Both the position numbers and the translations under genes were made by a program. Below are positions 51,255-60,362 of a DNA stretch of 64,000 bases, piece after piece (the stretch's first letter is position 1; every line of letters starts with the position of its first letter). Origin of the DNA: an uncultured Clostridia bacterium. GTDB lineage: Bacteria > Bacillota > Clostridia > Christensenellales > Borkfalkiaceae. The notes beneath the pieces are model-generated. The model did no database searches, was not told the DNA's origin, and saw nothing but the letters and a program-made list of their open reading frames with translations. The DNA lies in contig CANQFA010000003.1 of the NCBI GenBank assembly GCA_947597925.1, forward strand, positions 1 to 64,000, written 5' to 3'.

Positions 51255-51280
51255 GCGAGGACGTTTGTCCTCGCCTTTTG
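51255..51280 (+). terminator. Terminator after the AT-rich gene
   Basis: GCGAGGAC and GTCCTCGC form a perfect 8-bp stem with loop GTTT, followed by CTTTT. Confidence 0.85.
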
Positions 51281-51322
51281 CATAGAAAAATGGGACACAA
51301 GTCTGTTCAACTTACGTCCCAT

Positions 51323-51412
51323 TGGCGCAGAGAAAGGGATTTGAACCCTTGTATACATTCCTGCATAACACGATTTCGAATCGTGCGCGTTCAGCCGCTC
51401 CGCCATCTCTGC
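51323..51412 (-). tRNA. tRNA-Ser(CGA)
   Basis: 90 bases with encoded CCA on the minus strand, starting GCAGAGATGGCGGAGCGG. The anticodon stem CACGA/TCGTG encloses TTCGAAA, giving anticodon CGA (reads UCG). The long variable arm and the T arm GGGTTCAAATCCC are typical of class II serine tRNAs. Confidence 0.95.
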
Positions 51413-51421
51413 ATCATTGCT

Positions 51422-51450
51422 ATTTTACACAATCCGTGCCAAAAAAGCAA
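51422..51450 (-). promoter_or_regulatory. Promoter of tRNA-Ser
   Basis: Minus strand TTGCTT (51445-51450), 17-base spacer, TAAAAT (51422-51427), 9 bases before the tRNA. Confidence 0.8.
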
Positions 51451-51483
51451 CCGTTTTTGCCCGCTTTTACGAAAAAACTTCCC

Positions 51484-52422
51484 TCAGAAGAGATCGCTCG
51501 ATCTTCCGCTCCCGAAAAGGTCGATAAAGGCGCGCAGCGCGAACTGCATGTTGCTGTTCTGCGGGACCGCCATGCCGATGGAGCGGAGGGGCATGGTGGG
51601 CTGGACATTGAGCTCATAGAGGAGCCCCTCGGAGAGACGGCGCTGTGCGTATTCGCGCGGAATACACCCGATCCCCATGCCGTCGGTGACGAGCCGCTTC
51701 ATGAAATCCCAGCTGTCGACCTCCACCGAGGGCGCGATCTTCACGCCGAAAGAGCGGCAGAAGGTATCGAACGAGGCGCGGGCCACGGTGTGCTCCTTCA
51801 TGAGGAGCAAGGGATATTGCTGGATATCGCCGAGGGAAAGTTCGCGGTCGCGGAGCTCGGAAAAGGCCTTGCCCGCGATGAAGACATCGTGCAGGATCTG
51901 GATGGGTTTGCCGAGTAAAATTTCGTCGTCGTCATCGATGGGAAGATTGAGAAATCCCACGTCGCAGCGGTCCGTCTTGAGGCACTCGATGATCTTGGGC
52001 GAGACATCGGAGATGAGCTCGATCTTGATCTGGGGATAGCAATTGCGGAATTCCACGATCTTGCTCGAGAGGACATATTGAAAGATAGACGCGGAGGCGC
52101 CGATGCGGAGGGTACCCGAGGCGGTCTCGCGGATCTCGGCGAGCTTTTCCTCCACGCCGCTGAGGAGCTTCATGGCCTTCTCGACATCTTTATATACGAT
52201 CTCCCCGCCCTGTGCGGTGAGCTTCATCCCCTTGCGGACGCGGTTAAAGAGCGGAGTCCCGAGCTGCGCCTCGAGCTGGCGGATCGCCTGTGAGACGGCG
52301 GGTTGGGAGATAAAGAGCTCGTCGGCCGCCTTCGTCAGGCTTCCGCAGCGCGCGACGATATAAAATACCCGATACAGGTCGAGGTTTATGACCGCAGGTC
52401 CGTTTTTCTGCTCGATCTTCAT
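51484..52422 (-). CDS. LysR-family transcriptional regulator
   Basis: 312 residues from ATG at 52422, preferred over 52428 because GGAGG directly abuts the latter. The winged helix-turn-helix (LYRVFYIVARCGSLTKAADE, then LFISQPAVSQAIRQLEAQLG) is a classic LysR N-terminus; the rest is a periplasmic-binding-like effector domain. It follows mnmE by 11 bases on the same strand, with no metabolic operon nearby to suggest an effector. Confidence 0.92.
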   Translation of the reverse strand: MKIEQKNGPAVINLDLYRVFYIVARCGSLTKAADELFISQPAVSQAIRQLEAQLGTPLFNRVRKGMKLTAQGGEIVYKDVEKAMKLLSGVEEKLAEIRETASGTLRIGASASIFQYVLSSKIVEFRNCYPQIKIELISDVSPKIIECLKTDRCDVGFLNLPIDDDDEILLGKPIQILHDVFIAGKAFSELRDRELSLGDIQQYPLLLMKEHTVARASFDTFCRSFGVKIAPSVEVDSWDFMKRLVTDGMGIGCIPREYAQRRLSEGLLYELNVQPTMPLRSIGMAVPQNSNMQFALRAFIDLFGSGRSSDLF

Positions 52423-52433
52423 ATCCATCCTCC

Positions 52434-53714
52434 TTATTTCCCCACGCAGAAGCGCGAAAAGATCTCATCTACAATGTTTTCGGAAGCCGTCTCGCCCGTG
52501 ATCTCGCCGAGTGCGGTATATGCCCTTCGGAGCTCCTCGGCGTAGATCTCCGCGGGAAGTCCCCTACCCATGGCGTCGAGGGCGGCCTTTGCGGCGGAAT
52601 GGGCGCGCTCCACGGCGTGGAAGTGCCGCTCTACGATGAGGGTCCCCTCCGTCTCTCTGCCATAGCCGCGCTCGTAGATGAGATCTAAGAGTGCGTCGAG
52701 CCTCTCCCCCGTCTTTGCGGAGACGGAGATGTCGCACCCCTCTCTCCTTCCGAGGTCGCACTTTGCTCCCACCGTGATGACGGGCGTCCCCACGGGCAGG
52801 GTCACGCCGTCCCCCTCCTCCTTCAGATAGACGATGAGATCGGCGGCGCGCACGGCATTTTCCGCACGGCGCACCCCCTCCGATTCGAGCGCATCGCATC
52901 CTTCGCGAAGTCCCGCCGTGTCGATGAGGCGGAAGAGAACGCCGCGATAGACCACCTCGCCCTCGAGGGTGTCGCGGGTGGTGCCCGCGATGTCCGAAAC
53001 GATGGCGCGGTCGTAGCCGAGCAGCGCATTGAAGAGGGAACTCTTGCCCGCATTGGGCCTGCCCATGAGCACGACCGAGACGCCCTGCCGCGTCTTCCTG
53101 CCGAGTTCATGCGTCGCGAGAAGTTTGGAAAGCGAGGCCTCTATCTCGGACATGGCATGGGCAGAGACGGTCAAAGCGTCCGAAGCGAGGTCCTCCTCCG
53201 GGAAGTCGAGGTCGGCCTCGGCGCTCGCGAGCGCGGTGCGGATGAGGGACTGCAGGCGCCTTCCCTCCTCCGAAAATTTTTCGCGGTAGAGTTGATAGCC
53301 CGCACGAACCTGCGCCTCGGAAGTTGCCGAGATCATCTCCGCCATCCCCTCTGCCGCGGACAAGGTGAGCTTACCGTTTAAGAAGGCGCGGCGGGTGAAT
53401 TCGCCCCGCTCCGCAAGGCGTGCCCCAAGCGCTACCGTGCGGCGCAGGATCCCGCGTGCGATCTCCCTGCCGCCGTGGCAGTGAAACTCCGCCACATCTT
53501 CCCCCGTGAAGGAAACGGGCGCGCGGAACCAGACGAGAAAGCCGAAGTCGCGGAAATCTCCGCCGTCGATCTCCCCGGCATACATGCGGTTGGGCTCGAG
53601 CTCGCCCTTCCGCGAAAACATCTGTCTTGCGATGCCGAGCGCCCCCTCTCCGCTCATGCGGATGATGGCGACGCCGCCCTGTCCTTCGGGCGTGGCAATT
53701 GCCGAAATGACCAT
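52434..53714 (-). CDS. mnmE: tRNA modification GTPase MnmE
   Basis: 426 residues. N-terminal tetrahydrofolate-binding domain (MVISAIATPEGQGGVAIIRM), helical domain, inserted G domain with GRPNAGKSSLFNALL, DIAGTTRDT and DTAGL, and the conserved C-terminal FCVGK with the catalytic Cys. The NKxD box reads AKCDL, a variation. With MnmG it makes the cmnm5 group at U34 of several tRNAs. mnmG is not in the window. Somewhat shorter than the 450-460 residues of Bacillus MnmE. Confidence 0.95.
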   Translation of the reverse strand: MVISAIATPEGQGGVAIIRMSGEGALGIARQMFSRKGELEPNRMYAGEIDGGDFRDFGFLVWFRAPVSFTGEDVAEFHCHGGREIARGILRRTVALGARLAERGEFTRRAFLNGKLTLSAAEGMAEMISATSEAQVRAGYQLYREKFSEEGRRLQSLIRTALASAEADLDFPEEDLASDALTVSAHAMSEIEASLSKLLATHELGRKTRQGVSVVLMGRPNAGKSSLFNALLGYDRAIVSDIAGTTRDTLEGEVVYRGVLFRLIDTAGLREGCDALESEGVRRAENAVRAADLIVYLKEEGDGVTLPVGTPVITVGAKCDLGRREGCDISVSAKTGERLDALLDLIYERGYGRETEGTLIVERHFHAVERAHSAAKAALDAMGRGLPAEIYAEELRRAYTALGEITGETASENIVDEIFSRFCVGK

Positions 53715-53781
53715 TTTCCTATAAGCCCTGCTTGTATTGCTGCACGATTTTCCGCGTTGGCTATAACTACAGCTTATACTT

Positions 53782-53810
53782 ATTATAACAGACGGCGGCG
53801 CGTTTGTAAA
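53782..53810 (-). promoter_or_regulatory. Promoter of mnmE
   Basis: Minus strand TTTACA (53805-53810), 17-base spacer, TATAAT (53782-53787). Confidence 0.8.
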
Positions 53811-53821
53811 CTGATTTCACG

Positions 53822-53862
53822 AAAAAAAGTCCCTCCCGAGGGGAAAACGGGAGGGACTTTTT
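53822..53862 (-). terminator. Strong terminator after the YhaN-like gene
   Basis: AAAGTCCCTCCCG and CGGGAGGGACTTT pair perfectly over 13 bases; the minus strand ends in a T run. It follows the stop at 53869 directly. It can also act on the plus strand. Confidence 0.92.
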
Positions 53863-53868
53863 GCGATT

Positions 53869-55908
53869 TCAGAGGACGGTGCGGGCGGGATGACAGCAGA
53901 AATAGACGATCTGATAGCGCTTCGCAAGCTCGGCGAGGAGGGCCCTTACGCGCGCCATGTGCGCTTCGTCCAGCCCCGTGAAGGGGTCGTCCATCACGAG
54001 GAAGGGCGACTCGTCGGGATACATCCCCTCGAGGAGGGCGAGACGGATGCAGAGCGCCGCGAGGGCACGCTGCCCCGCGCTCAGGTGCTCCGCGCTCCGA
54101 AGCTCCCCCGCCCGCTCGAAGGAGAGGTGCATCTCCCTGTCAATGACGACCTTTTCGCCGAGGGCGCACTCCAGAAGGAGGGCAAATTTTTCATACCGCT
54201 GCTGCACGGGTCCCAGATAGCGGGCCTTCATGGACTTCTCCGCCTCGGCGAGGTAGGTGCGCGTCCTGACGAGGAGGTCATAGCGTGCCCTGTACCCCTT
54301 GAGCCGCTCCTCCGCCTCGCGGTACGCCCGCTCCCTGGCGGGAAGGGCCTCGACGAGCGCCTCGGCCTCGGCAATGCGTCCGTCGAGGGCCGCGAGCTCG
54401 CGCTGTGCCCGCATGCCGTCGTCCTCACGGGCGCGGCTCTCCCTCGCGGGGCGGACGGTGAGGCCGTATTCTCTGCGGAAATTCTCTGCCCGCCGCCTCA
54501 GCTCCTCCGCGCGGGCGAGGAGGGTATCGCGCTCCCCGATCGCCGAAGAGATGCCCCTCAGCTGACCCGAAAGATCGGAAAAATCGGGGGCGATGCCGTA
54601 GCGCGAGAGGATGTCCGTGCAGGTCGCTCTCAAGGCGGAAATGCGGCGGGAAATTTCATTTTGACGCGCCTCATCGCGGACATGGTCGGTACGCAGACGG
54701 TCATATTCCGAAATGAGGGCACGAAGCGCTGCCGCCGCCCGCGCGGGTTCCCCCTCCAGACCATAGCGGGAGAAGAGGTCGCTCCTCCCCTCCTTTCTGA
54801 AAAGCGCAAGAACTGCGGCGAGCACGCCGAGCGCCATGACAGAGGCCCCCGCAATGGTCTGCACAAAGAGCAGGGCCGCCCCGCCCGCAAGGAGAAGGGC
54901 CGCGAGGAGGAAGAGGACCGTCCTGAGGCCGCCCCTTTTGCCGTGCTCCGCCTCCGCGATCTCCCGCTCGGAGGGCACGCCGCGGGCAAAGAGCTTCTCG
55001 AGCTCCTTTCGTCTTCCGTCCTCCCCTTCGGTATGCATGCCGAGCGCCGCAAGCTCCTTTGCCGCCTCGCTCACTTTCGCGCATTCCTCCGCGGTCGGAA
55101 GTCCGTGCGGGTACCTTCGTTCTGCCTCTTCGCGCGTCCGCCTCTCGTCCTCTGCGATGCTGTCGTAGGTCTCCCAGCGCTGATCGGCGAGGGTCGCCGC
55201 AAGGCGGGCCGCCTCCGCTTCCTTCCCCCGCCCTATCTCGCGGACGAGCTCCTCTCTGCGGGCATATTGCTCGCCGAGTCTCTCCTCCAAGGCGCGGATT
55301 CGCTCGCATTCTCCGCCCAGCCGCACTGCCTCCTCCGCCGTGCGGGAGATGAGGTCATTGGACCCGCGCGCGGCCTTATACCGCTTCGCCGCTCGGTCCA
55401 GAAGGGCATATGCCCGCTCGATGCCCGCGCCGTCCGCCGCCATCACAAAGCGGTTGAGGCGTGCGTCGATGTCCGCCGTGGGCGAGAGCTCTATCTCGTC
55501 CGAGGTGAGAAAGGCGGTGCGCTCGAAGGAGGCCTCGTCCATGCCGAAGAGGAACTTCCCGGGTTCCTCCATGCGCACGGGAGTCCCCTCTTCATAGACG
55601 CGGAGGAGGTCGCGCGCCTCGCTCGTGCGGTCAAAGGTACGCTCGATGCGATAGGTCTTCCCGCCCGCCGAGAAGACGAGACTGCCGCCGAAGCGGGCTC
55701 CCGAGAAGGGCGCATACCGCACGCGCGCATTGAATGCGCCGTTTTTCCGCACCGAGGGGAGGCCGTAAAACATGGCCTTCAGAAAGTCGGCAAGGGTGGT
55801 CTTTCCGCTGCCGTTTTCATAGTGAAATTGGGTAATGCCCCCACGAAATCCGATGTCCGCGCCGACAAGCGCACCGAAGCCCTCGATGTGGCAGGAGAGA
55901 AGTTTCAT
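53869..55908 (-). CDS. SbcC/YhaN-like ATPase with central membrane segments
   Basis: 679 residues. Walker A ENGSGKTTLADFLKAMFYG near the start, long coiled coils, two hydrophobic segments in the middle (about 328-375, LFLLAALLLAGGAALLFV), and the C-terminal half with LSAGQRALAALCIRLALLEG and Walker B FLVMDDPFTGLDE. That membrane pair inside the coiled coil is characteristic of the YhaN type rather than SbcC/Rad50. Its partner nuclease gene is directly upstream with a four-base overlap. A DNA end-processing or repair complex at the membrane is inferred. Confidence 0.88.
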   Translation of the reverse strand: MKLLSCHIEGFGALVGADIGFRGGITQFHYENGSGKTTLADFLKAMFYGLPSVRKNGAFNARVRYAPFSGARFGGSLVFSAGGKTYRIERTFDRTSEARDLLRVYEEGTPVRMEEPGKFLFGMDEASFERTAFLTSDEIELSPTADIDARLNRFVMAADGAGIERAYALLDRAAKRYKAARGSNDLISRTAEEAVRLGGECERIRALEERLGEQYARREELVREIGRGKEAEAARLAATLADQRWETYDSIAEDERRTREEAERRYPHGLPTAEECAKVSEAAKELAALGMHTEGEDGRRKELEKLFARGVPSEREIAEAEHGKRGGLRTVLFLLAALLLAGGAALLFVQTIAGASVMALGVLAAVLALFRKEGRSDLFSRYGLEGEPARAAAALRALISEYDRLRTDHVRDEARQNEISRRISALRATCTDILSRYGIAPDFSDLSGQLRGISSAIGERDTLLARAEELRRRAENFRREYGLTVRPARESRAREDDGMRAQRELAALDGRIAEAEALVEALPARERAYREAEERLKGYRARYDLLVRTRTYLAEAEKSMKARYLGPVQQRYEKFALLLECALGEKVVIDREMHLSFERAGELRSAEHLSAGQRALAALCIRLALLEGMYPDESPFLVMDDPFTGLDEAHMARVRALLAELAKRYQIVYFCCHPARTVL

Positions 55909-56945
55909 TCGATGTCCTCCCCCGCAAGCGCGCCGAGGCCGAGGGCGAGGATCTCTCGCCGCTCCTCCTCTTTCAGGTCTTTGTCGGCGAGTACACGGCG
56001 GACGAATTCTCCGCGCAGGGAGACCTCTTCCGCGAGTCTTCCGAGGTCGGTCTTTCGCGCCGTCCTGTCCCTGACCGTGACAAAGAAGTAGTCCCGCCCT
56101 ATGAGTCGGGTCAGCTCCTCGCCCTGTCCGCCGAAGGAGGCCTCGCCCGTGAGCGTGATGCGAAGGAGATCGTCGCGTCTCGCCGCGGAGCGTGCCACGA
56201 CAGCGCGATAGACCTCGTAGGCCCCATCCATGTCCGAGACGTCGATGGATATTTCCTCAAACCGACGGCGTGAACAGGGGATAAACTGCGCCTTTACGGG
56301 GCGCGCTGTGTCGAGGAGGAGGAAGCCCTTTTCGCCCGTCTCGTCGAAGCCGCGCCCCTCGAGACAGCCGCTGTATGCATAGATGCCCCGCTCGTCGAGC
56401 CGCTCCGCACGGCAGGTGTGGAGATGGCCGAGGGCGAGGTAGTCGATGCCCCGCCCGCGCAGCTCTTTGAGGTCCACTTCGCCGCCCTCGCCCGCCTGCC
56501 CGTGCAGGAGCACGAGGTTGCACTTCTCCCGCGGAAGACGGAGCCCCGCATAGAGGGAGCGCGCATTTTTCGGCGTGCGCTCGATGCCCGTAATGAGGAC
56601 ATCGCCCACTTCATAGGACTTCCATTCGTCCGAAAAGGTGTAGAGGTTGGGAAGTTCCTCGCTGTAGGACTGCGCGCCGTCGTGGTTGCCGCGCAGGTAG
56701 AAAAAGGCTATCGCGGGGTGCGCCCGCACGACGCTGTAGAAGAACTGCTTGTCCTTTTTGAGCGGACGGTCGGAGTCGAAGAGGTCCCCCGCGATCAGGA
56801 TGACGCCCACGCCCGTCTTTTCCGCATAGTCCACCATCCCCGCAAACGAGGCGCGCACAGCGCCCTTCCTCTCCTCCGCGACCTCCGCGGGCAGCGAGGA
56901 AAGGGGGGACCCGAGATGGATATCCGCACAATGAATGATCTTCAC
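55905..56945 (-). CDS. YhaO/SbcD-like metallophosphoesterase (DNA repair nuclease)
   Basis: 346 residues. Calcineurin-like motifs: HCADIHLGS at the start, AGDLFDS, RGNHDG and LGHLHT hold the metal ligands. It starts at GTG (56945) with GAGGAGGAAGCG in front. SbcD/Mre11-type enzymes have exo- and endonuclease activity with an SbcC-like ATPase partner, encoded next here. It begins a two-gene operon ended by the terminator at 53.8 kb. Confidence 0.9.
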   Translation of the reverse strand: MKIIHCADIHLGSPLSSLPAEVAEERKGAVRASFAGMVDYAEKTGVGVILIAGDLFDSDRPLKKDKQFFYSVVRAHPAIAFFYLRGNHDGAQSYSEELPNLYTFSDEWKSYEVGDVLITGIERTPKNARSLYAGLRLPREKCNLVLLHGQAGEGGEVDLKELRGRGIDYLALGHLHTCRAERLDERGIYAYSGCLEGRGFDETGEKGFLLLDTARPVKAQFIPCSRRRFEEISIDVSDMDGAYEVYRAVVARSAARRDDLLRITLTGEASFGGQGEELTRLIGRDYFFVTVRDRTARKTDLGRLAEEVSLRGEFVRRVLADKDLKEEERREILALGLGALAGEDIE

Positions 56946-56967
56946 CGCTTCCTCCTCTTTTTATGAA

Positions 56968-56989
56968 GACGGCCCCGCATGGAGCCGTC
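56968..56989 (-). terminator. Hairpin after the GPYGQN-repeat membrane protein gene
   Basis: Minus strand GACGGCTCC and GGGGCCGTC form a 9-bp stem with one G-U pair and loop ATGC, nine bases past the stop. The T run is poor, so termination is likely but weak. Confidence 0.5.
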
Positions 56990-56997
56990 TGTCGTCA

Positions 56998-57891
56998 TCA
57001 GAAATCATCGAACGGATCTTCGTCCTTCGTCTCCGAAGTTCCTCCGCCGAAGTCGGAGAAGGGCTCCTCGGGCTGCCCGCCGCCCTGTCCATAGGGACCG
57101 TTTTGTCCATAGGGACCGTTTTGTCCGTAAGGGCCGTTCTGTCCATAGGGGCCATTCTGTCCGTAAGGGCCACCCTGTGCCCTTCTGCGCGCCTCCTCCT
57201 GCTCGCGGCGATAGGCGTCGATGCCGTCGGGAGCGGGGGCATTGTTGCGGACGGCGAAGAGCACGGGGCCGCGCAGCGAGATGACGGCGAGGAAGGTCAT
57301 GAGGACGGGACCGCGGAGATAGTACTTGCGGAAGATGGCATAGAAGACGACCGCGATCAGCACGATAAACACGAGGTCGACGGCAAACTGTGCCACCGTG
57401 AGATAGGTCTCCCCCTCGAAGAGCCAGCGGAAGGCCGCGGGGACGCGCGCGACGTCGGCGGCGAGATAGTAGGTCTCCTCCCCGAAGAGCGTGACGACCT
57501 CTTCGGTGGGATAGAGGCAGGTCACAATGTTGGCGATGACGGAAAAGACATTGAAGATCACGTTTGCGAGCTCCGCCAGCATGGCATAGAGTCCGCCCCG
57601 CTTCAGTTTGCAGCCGAAGAGTTTGGTCTCCCCCGCGATCTTGCCCGCATAGTAGGTATTCAGCAGGGGGACAAAGCCCATCCAGCGGTTTGCGAGTCCC
57701 TTCCGCTTCGCCATGGCGCTGAGTCCGAGGCCGCCCAAAATGAGGAAGACGGCATAGGCGGCGAGCGCCACGGGGATGCACCAGACGAGCACATTGAGAT
57801 ACCCGTTTGCAAATACGAGGATGTCCTCCGTCTCGGGCAAAAAGGCCTCCGCGATGGCGGTGACGAATGCATAGAGCGCAAAAAATTCCAT
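56998..57891 (-). CDS. Polytopic membrane protein with GPYGQN repeat tail
   Basis: 297 residues from ATG at 57891 (AGGAGGTCAAT upstream). About five membrane segments (VFANGYLNVLVWCIPVALAA, ANVIFNVFSVIANIVTCLYP, TVAQFAVDLVFIVLIAVVFY, then LMTFLAVISLRGPVLF) are followed by a charged cytoplasmic tail with five copies of G/NGPYGQ and an acidic end (DEDPFDDF). I do not recognise the family. The next gene downstream is the nuclease pair and the one upstream is truA, neither of which explains its role. Confidence 0.75.
   Translation of the reverse strand: MEFFALYAFVTAIAEAFLPETEDILVFANGYLNVLVWCIPVALAAYAVFLILGGLGLSAMAKRKGLANRWMGFVPLLNTYYAGKIAGETKLFGCKLKRGGLYAMLAELANVIFNVFSVIANIVTCLYPTEEVVTLFGEETYYLAADVARVPAAFRWLFEGETYLTVAQFAVDLVFIVLIAVVFYAIFRKYYLRGPVLMTFLAVISLRGPVLFAVRNNAPAPDGIDAYRREQEEARRRAQGGPYGQNGPYGQNGPYGQNGPYGQNGPYGQGGGQPEEPFSDFGGGTSETKDEDPFDDF
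57086..57175 (-). repeat. Five tandem 18-bp units coding NGPYGQ
   Basis: Units start at 57086, 57104, 57122, 57140 and 57158; the first two are almost identical (TGTCCATAGGGACCGTTT on the plus strand). They encode the low-complexity tail of the membrane protein and can vary in number by slippage. Confidence 0.9.
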
Positions 57892-57901
57892 ATTGACCTC
57901 C

Positions 57902-58672
57902 TTATGGTTCCTCCCCGAAGGGATCGGGTGTGATGATGACCCGCTCGAGCGTGAGGCCCGCGGCGGGCATGGTCCTTGCAAGGAGCGAACGGCCGCCGCC
58001 CGCGAGCGCGCGGACGAGAAAGGCGGGATCCTTCCCAAGGCCTATCGCAAAGAGTTCGCCCGCGATGATGCGGACCATGTTATATAAAAATCCCTCTCCC
58101 GTGACCGAGATCTCGTACATGGTATGGTCCTTTTCGGTCTTCTCCTCGATCGTGACGGCGGAGACGGTGCGCACCGTCGTCTTTGCGGAGGAGCCCGTGG
58201 AGGAGAAGGCGGCGAAGTCGTGCCTGCCCGTAAGGAGCTCGGCCGCCGCCCGCATGCGGGAAAGGTCGGGCATCCGCTCGAGGCGCACCGCATAGCGCAT
58301 GAGGAGGGGAAGCTCGGCCTCCGCCGTGTAGGCACGGTAGCAGTAGGTCTTCTGCACGGAGGCCCTCGTCACGTCGAAGCCTTCGGGAGCCGCCGCCGAC
58401 CTCTTTACCCGAAGGTCGGGCGGGAGGATGCGATTGAAGCATTCGCGGAGCTTTTCCGCGGGCGCCGAGGTCTCTCCGTCGAGATGGACGAAGTGCTCGC
58501 GCGCATGGACGCCCGCATCCGTCCTGCCGCAGCCCACGACGCGCGTGGGCACGCCGAAGACCTTTTCCGCGGCGCCTTCGAGGACGCTCTGCACCGTCCT
58601 CTCCCCCTTCCCCTGTCTCTGAAAGCCCGAGAAGTGCGTGCCGTCATAGGTGATGCACAGGACGTATCTCAT
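57902..58672 (-). CDS. truA: tRNA pseudouridine synthase A
   Basis: 256 residues from ATG at 58672, which overlaps the ecfT stop (ATGA). Motifs YDGTHFSGFQRQ and CGRTDAGVHA (catalytic Asp) near the N-terminus, and GEGFLYNMVRII near the C-terminus. TruA makes pseudouridine at positions 38-40 of many tRNAs. The ecfA1-ecfA2-ecfT-truA order is the standard Bacillota arrangement, here without the ribosomal protein genes that usually flank it. Confidence 0.95.
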   Translation of the reverse strand: MRYVLCITYDGTHFSGFQRQGKGERTVQSVLEGAAEKVFGVPTRVVGCGRTDAGVHAREHFVHLDGETSAPAEKLRECFNRILPPDLRVKRSAAAPEGFDVTRASVQKTYCYRAYTAEAELPLLMRYAVRLERMPDLSRMRAAAELLTGRHDFAAFSSTGSSAKTTVRTVSAVTIEEKTEKDHTMYEISVTGEGFLYNMVRIIAGELFAIGLGKDPAFLVRALAGGGRSLLARTMPAAGLTLERVIITPDPFGEEP

Positions 58673-59463
58673 CAAAAAACGCTCCCCATATACACATTCA
58701 GCAGCACGACCCCCGTCACGAGCGCCGCGCCGACGAGAAATCCCACGAGGTCCCTCGGACCGAAGGCGAGCTTCTTGTACTTGATGCGCTTCTTGCCCGC
58801 CATGTAGCACCGCGCGTCCATCGCCTCGGCGAGATCGCCCGCAATGCGGAAGGAGGAGATGAGCAGCGGGATGAGGATGGGCACGAGGGCGCGGACACGC
58901 CTTATGAGTCCCCCCGACTCGAAATCGGCTCCCCTCGCCTTCTGCGCGTTCTTGATGCGCTCCACTTCCCCCGTGAGTTCGGGGATCATGCGGAGGGCGA
59001 TACTCATGACGAGCGCCACAACATGGACGCGGAAGATACTCTCGATCCCGTCGGTCAGGGCGACGGGGGTCGTGGTGTAGGTGAGCATGGAGGAGCATGT
59101 CACGAGGAGAAAGAGGCGGAGCACCAGAAAGAGCGCAAAGTAGATGCCCTCGCGATAGACGGCGAAAACTCCCCAGCTCCACAGCGGTTCGCCCTCTCCG
59201 TCGTAGAAGAAGATATAGATGACCGAAGTCACCGCGATGAGGATGACGACGCCGCGGACCGCCCTCAGGACCTTATGGATGGGCACGCGGGAAGAGAGGA
59301 TGACCGCGATCATGACGAGGGCGCACAGCCCGATGCCCCAGAAATTTCTCGCCAGAAAGACGGAGGTGATATAGGCCGCCAGAAAGAGGAGCTTGAGGCG
59401 GGGGTCCAGCTTGTGGACAAAGGAGTCGACGGGATAGTATTGGCCGAACGCGACGTCTTTCAT
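58672..59463 (-). CDS. ecfT: ECF transporter transmembrane (T) component
   Basis: 263 residues with about six membrane segments and two coupling-helix motifs near ALRMIPELTGEVERIKNAQK, then ARGADFESGG, containing the A-R-G that contacts the ATPases. EcfT links the ATPase pair to interchangeable vitamin-binding S subunits such as the FolT-like protein at 23.3 kb. Overlaps both ecfA2 and truA by a few bases. Confidence 0.95.
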   Translation of the reverse strand: MKDVAFGQYYPVDSFVHKLDPRLKLLFLAAYITSVFLARNFWGIGLCALVMIAVILSSRVPIHKVLRAVRGVVILIAVTSVIYIFFYDGEGEPLWSWGVFAVYREGIYFALFLVLRLFLLVTCSSMLTYTTTPVALTDGIESIFRVHVVALVMSIALRMIPELTGEVERIKNAQKARGADFESGGLIRRVRALVPILIPLLISSFRIAGDLAEAMDARCYMAGKKRIKYKKLAFGPRDLVGFLVGAALVTGVVLLNVYMGSVF

Positions 59464-60362
59464 GCCTTCTCCCCCTTGCGCGCGAGGATGCGCCGCACGA
59501 AATCGGCCGCGGTGAAGTCGCAGTCCACCTCGATGCCCCGCTTGCGCAGTTCGAGGCAGAGTTTTGCGACGAGGGGGATATCGAGCCCCATCTTTTCGAG
59601 CTCCTCGCCGCGGCGGAAGAGTTCGCGGGGAGGAAGGACGTGCGTGACCCTTCCCTCGGCAAAGACCGCGGACATGGTACAGTTCTCCGCGATCTCATCC
59701 ATGTCATGCGAGACGATGATGACCGTCTTGCAGAAGTCCCCGTGCAGGCGGTGGAGGAGCTCCATGATCTCCCGCTTTCCGCGCGGGTCGAGGCCCGCCG
59801 CAGGTTCATCGAGGATGAGCACTTCGGGCCGCGTGACGATGACCCCCGCGATGGCGGCGCGCCGCTTCTGCCCGCCCGAGAGTTCGAAGGGGGACTTTTC
59901 GGCCACCGAGGCATCGAGCCCGACGGCCTCGAGCGCCGCGTGTACGGCGGAGGAAATTTCCCCTTCGGTGGGGCGGTGTTTCCTGTCGGCGAAATTTTTG
60001 AGGCCGAAGGCGACATCGGCGGCGACCGTCTCCGCGAAGAGCTGGTACTCGGGGTATTGAAATACCATGCCCACCTTTTGCCGAAGGGCGGTATAGTCCG
60101 TCTTTTTGGAGGTGAGGTCATATTCCCCCACCGTGAGGACGGGCATGGGGTCCTCTCTCTTGGGATGCCGCCTGAGGGAACGGGGCAGGCGGATGAGCCC
60201 ATTGAGGTGCTGCACAAAGGTAGATTTTCCGCTCCCCGTGTGACCGAGGATGCCGAAAAACTCCCCCTCCTCGATGGTGAGCGTGACATCTTTCAGTGCC
60301 TGCACGGCAAAGGGCGAGCCCGCGTTATAGGTATAATTTAAGTGTTCGGCTACGATCCGCAT
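59460..60362 (-). CDS. ecfA2: ECF transporter ATP-binding protein EcfA2
   Basis: 300 residues. Walker A GHTGSGKSTF, signature LSGGQKRRAAIAG, Walker B VLILDEPAAGLDP and the H-loop IIVSHDMDE. The C-terminal extension matches the EcfA type. It forms a heterodimer with EcfA1. It overlaps the end of ecfA1 by 13 bases and ecfT by four. Confidence 0.95.
   Translation of the reverse strand: MRIVAEHLNYTYNAGSPFAVQALKDVTLTIEEGEFFGILGHTGSGKSTFVQHLNGLIRLPRSLRRHPKREDPMPVLTVGEYDLTSKKTDYTALRQKVGMVFQYPEYQLFAETVAADVAFGLKNFADRKHRPTEGEISSAVHAALEAVGLDASVAEKSPFELSGGQKRRAAIAGVIVTRPEVLILDEPAAGLDPRGKREIMELLHRLHGDFCKTVIIVSHDMDEIAENCTMSAVFAEGRVTHVLPPRELFRRGEELEKMGLDIPLVAKLCLELRKRGIEVDCDFTAADFVRRILARKGEKA

Noticed and set aside
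53890-56091. 733-codon plus-strand ORF
   Set aside because: Antisense of the YhaN-like gene, with no protein-like motifs.
57902-59182. Longer 426-codon frame for truA
   Set aside because: The extra N-terminal part is antisense-free but overlaps ecfT in another frame and is not protein-like; the ATG at 58672 overlapping the ecfT stop fits TruA length.
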